Part shown: positions 12,001-24,805 of the stretch, in pieces | How positions within the stretch are numbered: the stretch's first letter is position 1 | How the letters are laid out: the number at the start of each line of letters is the position of its first letter | Assembly: GCA_903813345.2 (NCBI GenBank) | Contig: CAIIXF020000006.1 | Location: forward strand, 20,591,936 to 20,655,935 | Direction of reading: 5' to 3' | Source: Owenia fusiformis | Lineage: Eukaryota; Annelida; Polychaeta; Sabellida; Oweniidae | DNA: 64,000 bases | The notes under the pieces: generated by a model | The model's database searches: none | What the model was told of the DNA's origin: nothing | The model's input: only the letters and a program-made list of their open reading frames with translations | Translations under genes and position numbers: made by a program

Positions 12001-14761
12001 ACACTGTGTTGTGAGACTGATGCTCTAAACTTTGTCGTTTTTTACCTGAGTCGCATCTTCCACTTTATCGTCTGACCTGGAAAAAGCGACAGAAACCGTT
12101 TACACATCATTGGCATCAGATATGTTTTTTAGAGATGAAAATATGTTCCAAATGTTAGCAAATTGTCATATCAGTTGAATAAAAGAATGCTTTGATTTGA
12201 AGGCTACCTTATTAATTATTTATCTTTAGATAGCACCTATTTTATGTAATCATCGATTTCAACATGATGGTTAAAAATAAACGTAGTAATAAATTCAAAT
12301 GAGGTGTCAAGTTCGGGTGTCAAGTTTGTCAACGTGAACTTCGTGAAGTAATAATTTGATTAATTTAGAAAGATGGCACTATTATACATAGTTAACACAA
12401 ACTAACACAACACTGACATCTATAATATTTGTCAGAAGATTATTGTCACACTGAGTCTGTGTGTGACTATAAATCTGCACATTTTTATCAACTAGTCCAC
12501 AGTTCTTTTAAAATGTTTTTGATTAATCGTTTCGCTAGACTTATACGTGATTTATATTGAACCACACTCAGTTCATTATTACATCTGTTAGTTCATAAGA
12601 TGAATAGTATCAAGAAGTTGGAGTTGACAGGAGTTCATGAACGTTTGGGAGTGCAGTGCCATCTTTCAATGAATATGCGAATTGTCATTAGAATCGTCCA
12701 CTCTACAACCAAGATGGTGTAATAAACACGACAATATAATGCCTCAAATGATTGTGTCACATGATCAAGGGTGTTATATTAAAAATAAGTTACCTTTTCT
12801 GAAACGACAGAGTTTGAAGCAGAATTAGAAAATAAAAATCTGAATTTAGCAAAAATCCATTTTGTTATGCCAGGGACCCTCGTTGCAATAGTCTAATAGT
12901 CAAGTGCATGGTGTGTTTAGTTAGTCTTGCTTCAAGACTAGGTGGATCTGACTCCTATCTCAAGAAAAGTTGTTAGAATAGCTAATAAGGGTCTTGAAGC
13001 GAGACTAGTGGTCTGAGTGCGGTGTTAAAACCAAAACCAAGTGCTCGGGTCTATTACCAACCAAATAAACGTTTTGGGCAAGGAGCCTTAAGAATATGCT
13101 CATTAATTGGATGTCTGCGACAAAAATCGTAGCACATTCTGTATTTCACTAATGTATTTCACTAAACAACAAATATAATCGAGTAAAAACATTTCATACC
13201 TAATAACTATTAACATGTTAACTTACTGTATATTATATATTACATATTGTGTTAACAAATAATTCACTGAAAAAAGCTCACAATAGAATATCAACTAATT
13301 AATAAATGTCAGTTCTTGATAGACGGCATTACAGAATTTGAAGTAAAACATCTTTCAAACTGAATCTGTCCAACAAAAACTGAGATTTTTCTATCAGGTT
13401 TTATGGGTCCCTTTACCCAGTTGTAAAATTGCAGTCTGGGGTCATTATCAGAAACTCGAGGATGGTCATTGTAAGATACGATTGAAAGTGATGAATACTA
13501 TACTATATCTAGTATTAAAGAGCTTTCTATGATATCTGGCAGGCTATCTGCTACCAATTAGCCACCTGGTGGTGAGACTGGTAACTACCTACTCGCATAT
13601 GGGAAGCAATTAGTAATCGTGTGGTATTTCTGATAATGATCTCCTGAATATCTAAGATTTATGAAATACTAGTCATAAAACACAAAGATAAATAGTATAT
13701 CATGGTTAAAGTGTATGGTACCATTTCCTGGTAAATGTCTATGATATGTTCCATAACGAATTATAACAAATATACGTTGAGTAATTTACATTAATTCATT
13801 ACTGCCCCATTTCCTAAGCAACCTTAGTCTACGTGTTATATAGATGAGTGTCTTCATTCTACGGGTTTATATTTAGCATATTTTTAGATTCTCTCAAACC
13901 TCACAACAAAAACATAAGCAGAAATTACTTCGTCACTTCAGACAAAATGCCAAAAGAGTGGAGCTGGTAGATATCATATCTTGCAGGGAATAAATCTGTT
14001 TATATAAAATTCTAAATGCCCTATGTACTACCATGTTTGATGCACAAGGGAGTGAATTAACTAACTGGTGTTAACGTCAGAGAAACAACTATACAATATA
14101 TCAGCCATTTTGGTAATCGTTAACTGCAGTTGTCATCATCATACTCTCTTACAATTGTTTTTGATAATGTATCGTTTGGCAGTAATGTATTTATAATGTA
14201 CAATTATACAACAATGCTGTACTGATACTGGTATAAAACTAGGTATAAATTTCAGCAAGTAGAGAAAAATGCACAAATATCAGGGCTTTTTAACATTTAG
14301 CATTTCAAAACACAATACGATGATACGGTAACATCACTTTTAAAGTAATTGATATGTTTAATCATCTATGGCACTTTTTCACATATCTCCCACATCTACA
14401 GGCAACGTCATGTGATGTGAAATATCTTCATACTAGGTTATATTCAAAGCTGGGTTAAGTAAAAGCACGTGTGAAATAGTTTGAAATCTGCACTTTTAAT
14501 GACATTAGAGAGTTTAAGCTAGCAATGTTTTTCACAACCTAAACGCGAACGTACGTTACTTAGCGATGCATTTGCATGGGCGATTTGTCATACGTATAGG
14601 TTGGCGTTTCGATTTTCATGCAAGCTTAAACTCCCTAATATTGAATCCGTGACCAGTACAGCACTATTGAAACAGCATGAATTGGTCATTATGAAGCCAT
14701 GCAAAGTGAGCACCATTGTCCCTGTTGAGGCTCTTAAAGGAATAGCCCCTTTAATGTGTTC

Positions 14762-16514
14762 TCACATGCTAGAAGTCCTGTCTCTCAGAATGGGCGCAAT
14801 AAGAGAGCTGAAACGCCGTTGTATCGTGTCTTTCCTAAGGTTCTCTACCTGTGGAAGGGTGGGTCTCATCCCAGAGTTCATCATAGCTCCTGCTGAAATC
14901 TTCCTCCGTCTCTTTGGTGTTCCAATATTCTTCTCCATCATCTAAATGGAAATTGAAATGACGTGTACTCATTTGGTAGACATGGTTTCTATTCCTGGAA
15001 CCCTGATAGTCATCTTAGTCAAATATTGATGGAACTTAATCGCAATGAATTATTTGGTGAACTAAAACCATAAATATTTCCCCATGGTATATTTGACGTT
15101 TCGTATTGTTGAAAATTGATTTTTCTTATTCATAGGGATTTGTATTGTTGCATTTTTCGAATGTTGCCTTTCGTGCTTTTTATACCTACTTTACGTATGA
15201 GGCTGAGGAATATTTGTTCAACCTCCGAGGACCACGAGGCTGCAGAGCATTCCTGGAAGGTGCAGCAGACGTAACTCCAGCAACATCTATGCGCCTCCGC
15301 AGACGACACTTTCCTAAATCATGACAAGAAATTAAAAAAACATTGATTATTAATTTGTGCATATGGGCATCCGTGGACGCCATTTTCCTAAATCATGACA
15401 AGGCATTTAAATTCATTATAGTAGCATTATAGTAGCAGTGATAGCTCCAAAGATATGCTCGTGTCTTCCCAGACGACACTTCTCTTTCCTCCTCCTAAAC
15501 TAGTACTTGTATACAACTTTCGAGATAAATAAGCGCACTGAATTATTTCTGGTGACAAGTTGAAACTCTCTTTTAAATAATAAGGTGTGCTTTCGGGGTT
15601 TTATGTTTTTTTCTCGATGCTTAGCTGAAGTGCAATACCTTAAATGATTGAGATCAGTTTTAGTACCCACAAGTATTGTAGGTGGCGCCCTCTCTTTGGA
15701 TCTATCCGATTTAGTTTCACGTTTGATAATATCCAAAATGTCCATAGCTCCCTCGAAGCTTGCTCTGTTTGTAATGTCATATGCCACTATAAAACCATCT
15801 GTTTTTGTAAACGTTGATTTTTCTTGAAGTTTAGATCTCATACCCTGCAAAAGTGACAAGGTTTAGGTAACTGGAAAATTGAGAAAATAAGATATCTACA
15901 ATACACGCATTTCAACTCTTGTCAATAAGCTGCTTGAAATCAAAACTAAAACCTCAGTCCTTAGTATGAGGCTGTCACATGTAACCTTCTTAATACTAGC
16001 ATGCATTCGTGCCTTATTTGGAAGCAATGTGGTTCCAAACACATTCAATGGCAGATGATATGGAGGATAAGTTACACGTTTTTAAGAGAACCTGTACAAA
16101 AGCGGGTAATATTTCGACCCACATGGATTACTGGCCCGCTCTCAATTCACTTTTCCAGGGACCTAATTACAATTATATTCCGAATACCTTTATACTCAAT
16201 CGGCCAGGTAAACACTACAAATGAGAGAACTAATCCACAGAGGACCATAATTTTACACGTTCACGTATACGTTTAAAAACCGTGTACCTCAACACCCCCC
16301 CCCCCCCTAATGACTAAGCGCCATCAAACGGAGTGTCATGGAACCAAACAAAATAACAGGTATGTCATAAGCCCCAAACTAACCTTTCCTGTTGGGTTAT
16401 GGATCTTCAGTTGGACTGGTTTGTCATCGACTACAACTAGACGCTCGTACACTGTATTATCTGCATGGCAATATTCGGGGAGGAAACGTTTTGTCAAATA
16501 ACGTACAACGATCG
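14762..16514 (-). CDS. RERG/RASL-like small GTPase, partial, with altered G motifs
   Basis: Four minus-strand exons join in frame: 16384-16514, 15639-15844, 15190-15313 and 14762-14941. The first encodes IVVRYLTKRFLPEYCHADNT and runs to KIHNPTGK. The second has TDGFIVAYDITNRASF and the G4 motif LVGTKTDLNH. The third gives KVSSAEAHRCC and the G5 region CTFQECSAASWSSEVEQIF. The last gives a basic tail with KRRRK ending RTSSM, without a CAAX box. The order and the LTKRF and YDITNRASF strings match RERG-type Ras proteins. The usual DTAG (G3) is NPTG here and the switch I PT is replaced by HA, so Mg and gamma-phosphate contacts look lost. The P-loop exon upstream is not securely identified, so the gene is 5' incomplete. 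Using a gtataa donor instead of gtaggt at exon 3 would give an acidic tail instead. It may be a pseudo-GTPase or a slow GTPase. Confidence 0.85.
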
Positions 16515-16643
16515 CTGGAAAATATACATCTGGATCTTTATTTTCTACCTATAGCATCCCACGACAGCAATATTTAAATGTACCAATTCATTTAGAAAAG
16601 ATCATTTAAAATGATATGTCTATTTTGTATTCACACCCTTTCT

Positions 16644-16676
16644 CCATGGCCATTTTCTTTTGTGAAATGGCCATGG
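16644..16676. repeat. Hairpin CCATGGCCATTT / AAATGGCCATGG
   Basis: Two 12-bp arms pair perfectly around a short loop. It lies about 130 bp 5' (minus strand) of the 16384-16514 GTPase exon, in intron sequence. Confidence 0.6.
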
Positions 16677-17037
16677 TATAGGTATACATCGATGTAATTT
16701 ATAATTAGTAGAATGAAAGAACATCAAACAATTAAGTAATTAAATGCTGAATGACTGAGTTATTAACATACATTTGTTTGGGTTACTTTTTTGGCTCACC
16801 ATGTATTTTCCAATATAAAGAATCTAAGCTTCCTTCGAAAGATTTGGAAACACTGCTTAACTCTCGAATAGCGTGGTAAGGCCTGTTCATTTTGTTGTTC
16901 ATTTTTTTCTCTCAATTGCAACGAGATTGAAAATTTATACCTTATAGTCAATACAAAAGAAATCAAATTTTCCTAAAATTTGATCACGGACCATTTACCT
17001 TTCATGAGAGTCAGTGTGAGATTTAAGTTAGATTAAC

Positions 17038-17128
17038 CATTCGTACTGGGTCTTACTGGAACTAATAGCCTCAGGCCGAGACCACCGGCCATTATACCTC
17101 CTAAAACCAGTACCCATAGTTTATCCAT
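17038..17128 (-). CDS. Speculative first exon of the RERG-like gene
   Basis: An ATG-started frame MDKLWVLVLGGIMAGGLGLR continues LLVPVRPSTN and could leave in phase 1 through a weak donor (gttaat). That joins in frame to the exon at 16514, giving ...STN-A-IVVRYLTKRF. The hydrophobic strand LRLLV would sit where Ras beta-1 lies, but no GxxxxGK(S/T) is present. The donor is poor and the exon is short, so this is only a candidate. Confidence 0.18.
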
Positions 17129-17458
17129 AATGGAATTGTGGTAACCAAACTTTCAAGATGAGATGAGTGTACTTATAAACACTTTGATCGAAATATAACT
17201 ATGATATATTGCACAACGTTTTATCGTAGATAAAATGACAATTTTTGTTAGAAGTTTAAACCCAGTTACATTTTGGTCACACTCGTTTTTATCGATGTAC
17301 GCCTACAATCGTTTAGGGGAAGGGTAAAAGTCCAACACGTTATCTCAGCGTTTATTGATTTTTTTCAACTTGCAAGATCATTAGATTTTACTTGATTTTT
17401 TAGGGGAGGTTGACTTTTCGGTAATTCCGGAAGTAAATCACTGTAAATCCGCTCGATT

Positions 17459-17884
17459 ACCGTTTCGGTAACAAAATGTCGGAACGTCGAAGGTACGATT
17501 TTTCTTTTTTCCTTATTTCACGCGTTGTAGGCAGAATCTCCACCATTTTTTCTCACAAACGTGTATCAGTATCATATGTTTTAGAAAATGTACATGTTTG
17601 CGAAAAAAAGCTCAGAAGACAACAGAATCGTCGATTAATTCCTCACTTAAGTTACATAAACGGTATGGGTTAAAAGTGCAGATCTTAACTGTTTTTCGAA
17701 ATACCGTTTATGTAACTTAAGTGAGGAATTAAATCGACGATTCTGTTGTCTTCTGAATTATTTGTTCGCAAATATGTACATTTTCTTAAACATATGATAC
17801 GGATACACGTTTGTGATAAAAATGTCGTGGGGAATTCTGCCTACAAAGTGTGAAATAAGGAAAAAAGAAAAATCGTACCTTCGA
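17459..17884. mobile_element. Hairpin MITE, copy 1
   Basis: This is a long palindrome with arms of about 190 bp and a ~35-bp centre (gggttaaaagtgcagatc...). The left end reads accgtttcggtaacaaaatg and the right arm stops early after the complement of TCGAAGGTACG. Each arm carries the phrase ATGTCGGAACG or its mirror. A related copy is at 28038-28502. Confidence 0.85.
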
Positions 17885-20800
17885 CTTTTTTCTGAATACT
17901 TTCAAATTCAACCCTTTTCAACCTTGGCCAAAATGATTGTTTATGATTGGGTATACCTGTCTTCCCGACGCCCTCACATCCCAAAACGTAGATCGAATAT
18001 GGGCCGTAAGTTCCCGTCATATCGACCTATCCTCAAATCTTCTTGAGCCACCCTCGTATTCACAGTTTATGTGGGTTTGATTAGCATATTGTTCAATCGG
18101 CCCACACGATTATCCTCTTTAGACGTGTCCCGGGTAGACGTGTCTTAGCTTTCAGAAGATGTGTCTCTCAATAGACGTGTCCTTTGGTAGACGTGTCAGG
18201 CTATTTCAAATGGTAAACGTTAACTAAATCACCAAACTCTCCAAAAAGGGGGGTTATTCTGGTATCTAAGAACTTGTTTAATCGTTTTTCAATCGTATTT
18301 ATCGTCCAAGGTGATAAATTGAGAAATAGGCTTCTCTCTCGCACAATTTGTTGGACACCCTAATCAGCATTCATCAAGGCAATAATGCACTCTTCGTACT
18401 TTATCAACCCATTTCTTGCCTGGATGACGTCACACAGGTTCTACAATAATTTAAAAGTCCAGGTGTTAGAAATAAATGACTCGGAACTACTTAGATACAA
18501 CTGAACTGTGAAGACAATACGTAGATATGAAATAAAATATGCGAGAAAATCTCTTGTACAATTTGAAAAATGTATTCGCGGTGTAAAAATATCCACACCC
18601 CTGATAAAATATACATGTAATGTATAAACAAAACATCTACGAAGTTGTTCAATGTAAATTAAGAAAATTCACAGGGGTCTACCTAAAAACTAAATTAAGT
18701 TTTGGATAATCATAACATGATAGAGACATTATTATTATGGCAAATGAAAACTTCTATATTCAAAAAAGTTATGGGACATTTGGAGACTCTTCTCATTCTA
18801 TATCGCTAGCCTCGGATAAAATCCCAGGTAACCATGGTGACAGGCAAGCCCACAAACACCATTACCACGTCAGTTAATGCATGTGAAGATCAAATCAACA
18901 TAGTTTAAATTCTTCAGTATTGACAACGCCTCATGTTTTATTTGAAATAAAAATAAAATGATGCGGTTGCCCTAAATTAGTCTTACTTTAACAACAAAAT
19001 TGAATTGAGTTTCGTTCCAGTTTGATTTTGAATGCGTATAATTTGGTATACAGGGAAACGTCTTTTATTTTGGAGTGAAAACCCCTCTCTGTAGTGAATA
19101 TCCTTAATACTTGGGGTGGAAGGTGTGAGAATTGTGCAAAAAATGACTTTGTGAGCTGGATGGAGTTTCTCTGTATTTTTCATTCTATTAGGGTTTCCTG
19201 CATAAGGGATTTCGCCTGCGAAGCATATAACTCTTGCGAACATATCTAAATATTGGTCCGAAGAAGACATACCTTGAATTTTTTAGAGAAAATATGCTAA
19301 AAATGGAAACTACAAAAAGTCAAAATGTTCAACTCAAACAAAACACTAGCTATTTAATATTAACACTATGTATTATTTAATGTTTTTCAGATGTTTAAGG
19401 ACCTTCATTAGTGTACTAGTGTCTAGAAATAAGATAATTAAGGACAAAATATGGCATTTTTGATCATTTTCGCTTTCAGCAGTAACATATAGTTCCTTAT
19501 ATCTTGAGTTTAATGTTGACTGGTTGTTGCAATTTTGATCAAATCTGTTCTTGTATATGTTTTCTTCCATTTCAGATACGAAAAATGTATATTGGATCAC
19601 CAATGGTCATATTAGAGCTTTCAGATCTCCCCTACCCCATTTATTATGAAAAATTACTGAAACATATGAAAATGTAAAATAACTTGAATTTATAAACTTT
19701 AACAATGTTGTAGTTATTCTATATCAATATTATGTATTATTTAATGTTTTTCAGATATTTCAGAACCTTTATTGGTATACTAGTGCCTAGAAATGAGACA
19801 TTTAAGGACAAAACTTGGCATTTTTTAAAATCATTTTAGCTTTCAGCAGTAACATATGGTTCCTCATATATTGAGTTTTATGCTGACTGGTTGTTGCAAT
19901 TTTAATCAAACCTGTTCTTGTAGATGTTTTCTTCCATTTAAGGTATAGAAAAGGTATAGTGGACCACCAATGGTCATATTAGAGCTTTCAGATCTCCCCT
20001 ACCCCATTTATAATGAAAAATTATAAGAAAAATATGAAAATATAAAATAACTTGAAACTATTAACTTTAATAAAGTTGTAGCTATTCTATATCAATATTA
20101 TGTGTTATTTAATGTTTTTAAGATATTTCAGAACCTTTATTGGTATACTAGTGTCTAGAAATGAGACATTTAAGGACAAAACATGGCTTTTTTCAATGTT
20201 CATAGTAGAGCTTTCAGATCTCCCCCACCCCATTTATTAGGAAAAAATGATCGGAAAATATTAATAAAAAGTAAAATAACTTCAAATTATGAACTTTTAC
20301 AAAGTTGTACCTATTCTATGTCAATACTATGTATTATTTAATCTTTTTCTGATGTTTCAGGACCCTCATTAGTATTCTAATGCCTAGAAATGAGATATTT
20401 AAGGACAAAACTTGGCTTTTTTTCATTTTCGCTTTCAGCAATAACATATAGGTCCCTATATCTTGAGTTTTATGCTGACTGGTTGGTGCATTCTTGGTCA
20501 GATCTGTTCTTGTACACGTCTTCTTCCATTTAGGATAGAAAAAATGTATATTTGACAACCAATGTTGATATTAGAGCTTTCATGTCTCCCCTGCCCCATT
20601 TACATTTTTTGTATAATGTAAAAGTAATTTCAATACATAAACTTTAACAAAATTGTAGCTATTCTCTATCAATACTATGTTTTATTATGTAACCTTCATT
20701 TGATTACATGTGCCTAAAATTTGGCATTTTTAGCATTCTGCATTTAGCAGTAACATATAATTTTCCACAATTATAATTCTTATATGAATATTGAATCTGT

Positions 20801-21359
20801 TTTCTTTGATTTAAGTTAAAGAAAATGTATGTAAGACAACGAATGTTTTTATTAGAGGTCTAAGATCTGCCCTCCACCATTTAATAAGAAAACCAACACA
20901 AATGTTATTATTGTATGTTAATATGCTTAAACTTTTCAAAAGTTTAGCACATTTATTAGCACACTAAAATCAAAAAATGACACATAAATGGGCAAAATGA
21001 CCAATTTTTCACTTTCAGCAACAGTTGTTTATATTTTTAGTTGAATGGGGATTAGTTGACATATTTTAGATCATATATATTCAATTATGTGTCTTGTTAT
21101 CTTCAAAGCATAGACAATGTGTTTTAAACACAAATATACATATTAGAGATAAAATTTTCCCTGCCTTTTGCCATTTTATATTTGCGAATTGCCAAGGACA
21201 TATTTATATTGTGTTGCTACGAAGGTTTGTTTGTGAGTACTGGTACAAGACACCCATTTTTGATATATCTTCAAATAGGTATTGCACTTTGAGATTCATA
21301 TAGTAACTTAGAATGTTACCTTGAAGGACATAAGAAACTTTAAGCGCTCTTTTTAACTC

Positions 21360-22800
21360 TCATCCTTCTTTGCAAGCAGCATTCTGTATAATCAGACTGA
21401 ATACAAATTCTCTCAACATTGAATTCCTTTGTCTTGTCTGCAGCACTGTATGGGCCATAAGTAGAGTGTCAACTTCTTCATGATCAGTATTTGATAGATT
21501 GTTGCAACTATCAGTTTTGCAAAGTTCAATAGCAGCTCTGCCATAAGTGAAATTCATCCCATAATTTAGAGATACAGGGTGTCCGGAAAGTAAAGATACA
21601 AACACTCTAATTTTATAATAGATTTAGGTCTAGATTACAATTCATCTACCAACTTTTATAACATAAACGTGTTAAAGTTACGATTGTCATGGTTACGGTG
21701 GTCAGGGGTATGCGGAGCAGTTCCATGATGTCGCTAAATTGTCATGAATTGCTAGAATTTAACCATTTGAAACAGTGTTTATTATTGTATTTCCTATCAA
21801 TGTTTTGTTTTGTTCAATATTGTATTCTTGCTGCCATAGTATTCTCTTTAGACTAATGATATCACTGATGCATATCATAACTATATAAAGTCACTAACCA
21901 GTATAATCAAAGAAACATTATTTAAGTGCTTAGAAAAAAGGTCCCTGGATTAATAGGAAAGTCAATAGTGCACCTCCTGAATGCACCAATTCACAAAGCA
22001 AAGAAAACAAACCTTACAATTGAATGTCTTGACATTAAACGGTACCTTTTTGTACAATAGCCCATATTACACTGAGAAGGTCCCGTTAGACTCCTACATT
22101 AATGAAATTCTTAAAGCAATATTTGTTAAAAGTTCAACAAGAATATGAGACTGCTTGAAGCCTATTTTATCAGTAATCTGAGAGATGGACATCAGCGGTT
22201 TTGTCAGGTCTTAAATCTCTGGTCAAGATGCACCATGAATGTTTAGATAATATTGGGAAATACATAATACTGGATAAAAGTAGTAATGTCAAATGACCAA
22301 ATAATGTTACAGTACTTCTTCTTTTGCTGTTGTGGTACATAATTTGATGTATAATACAACAGATGATGGCGTGTCAAGATGATATCAGCAGGAGAAAAAA
22401 ATTATAAAACATAATTGTGACGCTGCTCCACATACCAGGGACTACCGTTACTATAACAGCCATAACTTTTTCATTTTGAAACAAATTGTCATGACAGTTG
22501 CAGGATTAATTGTTATAATGTCATTCTATAATCTGTAGCAATTTCATCTTACAACAGGTAAATCTAATGAAATTAGAGCATTTGTATCTTTACTTTCCGG
22601 ACACCCTGTACAGTAACATTGCTTCACAAACCAAAGACAGCTTACCATTTTGTAATACTTTCCAAAATCATCTTGTTGGCTGTTCTTCATTTCACAATGT
22701 TTGCATTTACCAAAATATCCCCAAGCCCAATATCCATCATGAACTTCCTAATTACACCACACTTAAGTGTAATATGGAAATCACCAAGCCTTTGACAACA
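21360..22800 (-). pseudogene. Decayed coding remnant interrupted by the TA element
   Basis: On the minus strand downstream of the insertion a frame reads NYGMNFTYGRAAIELCKTDS, then CNNLSNTDHEEVDTLLMAHT. Upstream of it, fragments read MMDIGLGDILVNANIVK and MKNSQQDDFGKYYKMVSCLW in different frames. The HEEVDT...H phrase resembles one I remember from repeat-derived invertebrate proteins. It is broken and probably belongs to the host repeat. Confidence 0.3.
21575..22608. mobile_element. 1034-bp TA-flanked element with CAGGGTGTCCGG ends
   Basis: The termini are inverted repeats CAGGGTGTCCGGAAAGTAAA, flanked on both sides by TA. A TA duplication and such ends are typical of Tc1/mariner-like non-autonomous elements. 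The interior has no transposase frame. It is nested in the loop of the large inverted repeat and splits an older coding-like remnant. Confidence 0.8.
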
Positions 22801-24805
22801 TTGCAATTGATATGAGGGAATTCAACCAATATGGCTTGATCACTGGTTATAATTATCACACTACTTTAAATATATTCCAAGTGTTCTACTATAATTGCAT
22901 AGATTCATGAGCAGTTTGCAACATATTATAACCAGAAAAGCCCAATGGACAAAGATAGAGAATACCCCCCCCCCCCCATTTGCAACTCAACTTTAAATGT
23001 CTAATTTTTAGACTTGTATACTCATGAAGTTCCTGACACATCTGAAAAATATCAAATAATACTTAGTATTGAACTAGAATAGCGACAACTTTGTTAAAGT
23101 CTATACTTTGAAATTGTTTGGTTTTTATATTTCTGGTTATTTTTCAAAATAAATGGGGTAAGGGAGATATGTAAGCTCTAATATAATGACAGGCTTTCCA
23201 ATATACATTTTTAAATACCTTAAATCAAAGAAGGCAGGCAAAAGAACAGATTTGATCAAGAATTCATCAACCAATCAGCATAAAACTCAAGATATAAGGA
23301 ACTATATGTTATTGCTAAAAGTGGAAATGATGAAAAATTGATGAGAAATGACAAATTTTGTTCTTAAATGTCTAATTTCTCGACACTAGTATACTAATGA
23401 AGGTCCTGAAAAAATAATTATAGCATTCCATAACACATAAAGAATGGCTACATCTTTGTTAAAGTTTACACTGGTAGTTTGAAGTTATTTTTTATATTTT
23501 CCAGTCATCTTCCCTAATAAATGGGGTAGGGGAGATCTGAAAGCTCTAATATGAACATTGTTTGTCCACTATACATTTTCAGTACCTTAAATGGAATAAG
23601 ACATGTACAAGAACAGATTTAATCAAAAATGCATCAACCAGTCAGCATAAAACTCAAGATATCAGGATCTATATGTTACTGCTGAAAGCAGCATTGATTA
23701 AAAAATGCCAAGTTTTGTCCTTAAAGTCTCATTTCTAACCACTTGAATACCAATAACAGTTCTGAAAAATATTAAAAACATTAAATAACACATAATATTG
23801 ATATAGAAAAGCTACAACTTTATGAAAGTCTATAATTTCAAGTTATTTTATTTTTTCATATTTCTCGTTTATTTTCCATAATTGATGGGGTAGGGGAGAT
23901 CTGAAAGCTCTAATATGAACATGGTTTGTCTACTATACATTTTCTATACCTTAAATAGAAGAAGACATGTACAAAAACAGATTTGATTGAAAATGCAACA
24001 ATCAGACAGCATAAAACTCAAGATATGAGGAACTATATATTACTGCTGAAAGCGAAAATGATAAAAAGAAATGCCAAGTTTTGTCCTTAAATGTCTCATT
24101 TCTAGCCACTTGTATACCGATATAGGTTCTGAAATATCTTAAAAACATTAAATAACACATAATATTGACATAGAATAGCTACAACTTTGTTAAAGTTTAT
24201 AATTTCAAGTTATTTTATTTTTTCATATTTTTCGGTAATTTTCCATAATAAATGGGGTAGGGGAGATCTGAAAGCTCTCATACGAGCATTGGTTGTCCAC
24301 TCTACATTTTCTTTACCTTAAATGGAAGAACACATGTACAAGCACAGATTTAATCAAAAAAGCAACAACCAGTCAGCATTAAACTTGAGATATAAGGAAC
24401 TATATGTAAATGCTGAAAGCGAAAATGATTAAAAATGCCAAATTTTATCCTTAAATGTCATATTTCTAGACACAAGTATACTAATGAAGGTCTTGAAACA
24501 TCTGAAAAACCTTACATAACACAAAATATTGATATAGAATAGCTACAACTTTGTTTGAGTTGAACATTTTGACTTCTTGAAGTTTCCATTTTTAGCCAAT
24601 TTTTTCTAAAAAATTCAAGGTATGTCTTCTTCGGACCAATATTTAGATATGTTCGCAAGAGTTATATGCTTCGCAGGCGAAATCCTTTATGCAGGAAACC
24701 CTAATAGAATAGAAAATACACAGAAATTTCATCCAGCTCAAAAAGTCATTTTTTCCTTAACGGAGCCTCTTAGAAAATTTTCCACCCCGAGTATAAAGTA
24801 TTGAA

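Larger units (their letters stand above)
4064..14761. other. No gene seen; scattered repeats
   Basis: Apart from the two MITEs, the possible remnant at 8.4-8.6 kb, the hairpin and the tRNA-like head, I find no exon with convincing protein content. Frames of 60-115 codons here have biased, unstructured composition. Confidence 0.55.
19100..24805. repeat. ~5.7-kb inverted repeat with arms built of ~365-bp monomers
   Basis: The left arm has monomers beginning near 19369, 19733, 20098, 20330 and 20680 (tatgtattatttaatgttttt). The right arm has the complementary units near 24160, 23800, 23440 and 23060. Outside the arrays both arms carry matching sequence that reads MSSSDQYLDMFARVICFAGE on the outward strand (minus near 19270, plus near 24622). 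The loop, about 21000-23000, is non-repetitive and is interrupted by a TA-flanked element. It could be a large fold-back transposon or a satellite-bearing Helitron-like or Polinton-like remnant. Confidence 0.8.

Noticed and set aside
14762-14941. Acidic reading of the last GTPase exon (DDGEEYW..., ending HPSTGREP)
   Set aside because: It needs the gtataa donor at 15185. The gtaggt donor gives a basic tail with KRRRK, as RERG-type proteins have. I kept the basic frame but cannot exclude the other.
17476-17673. MSERRRYDFSFF frame as a gene
   Set aside because: It is one arm of a hairpin MITE and recurs in the mirror arm and in the second copy.
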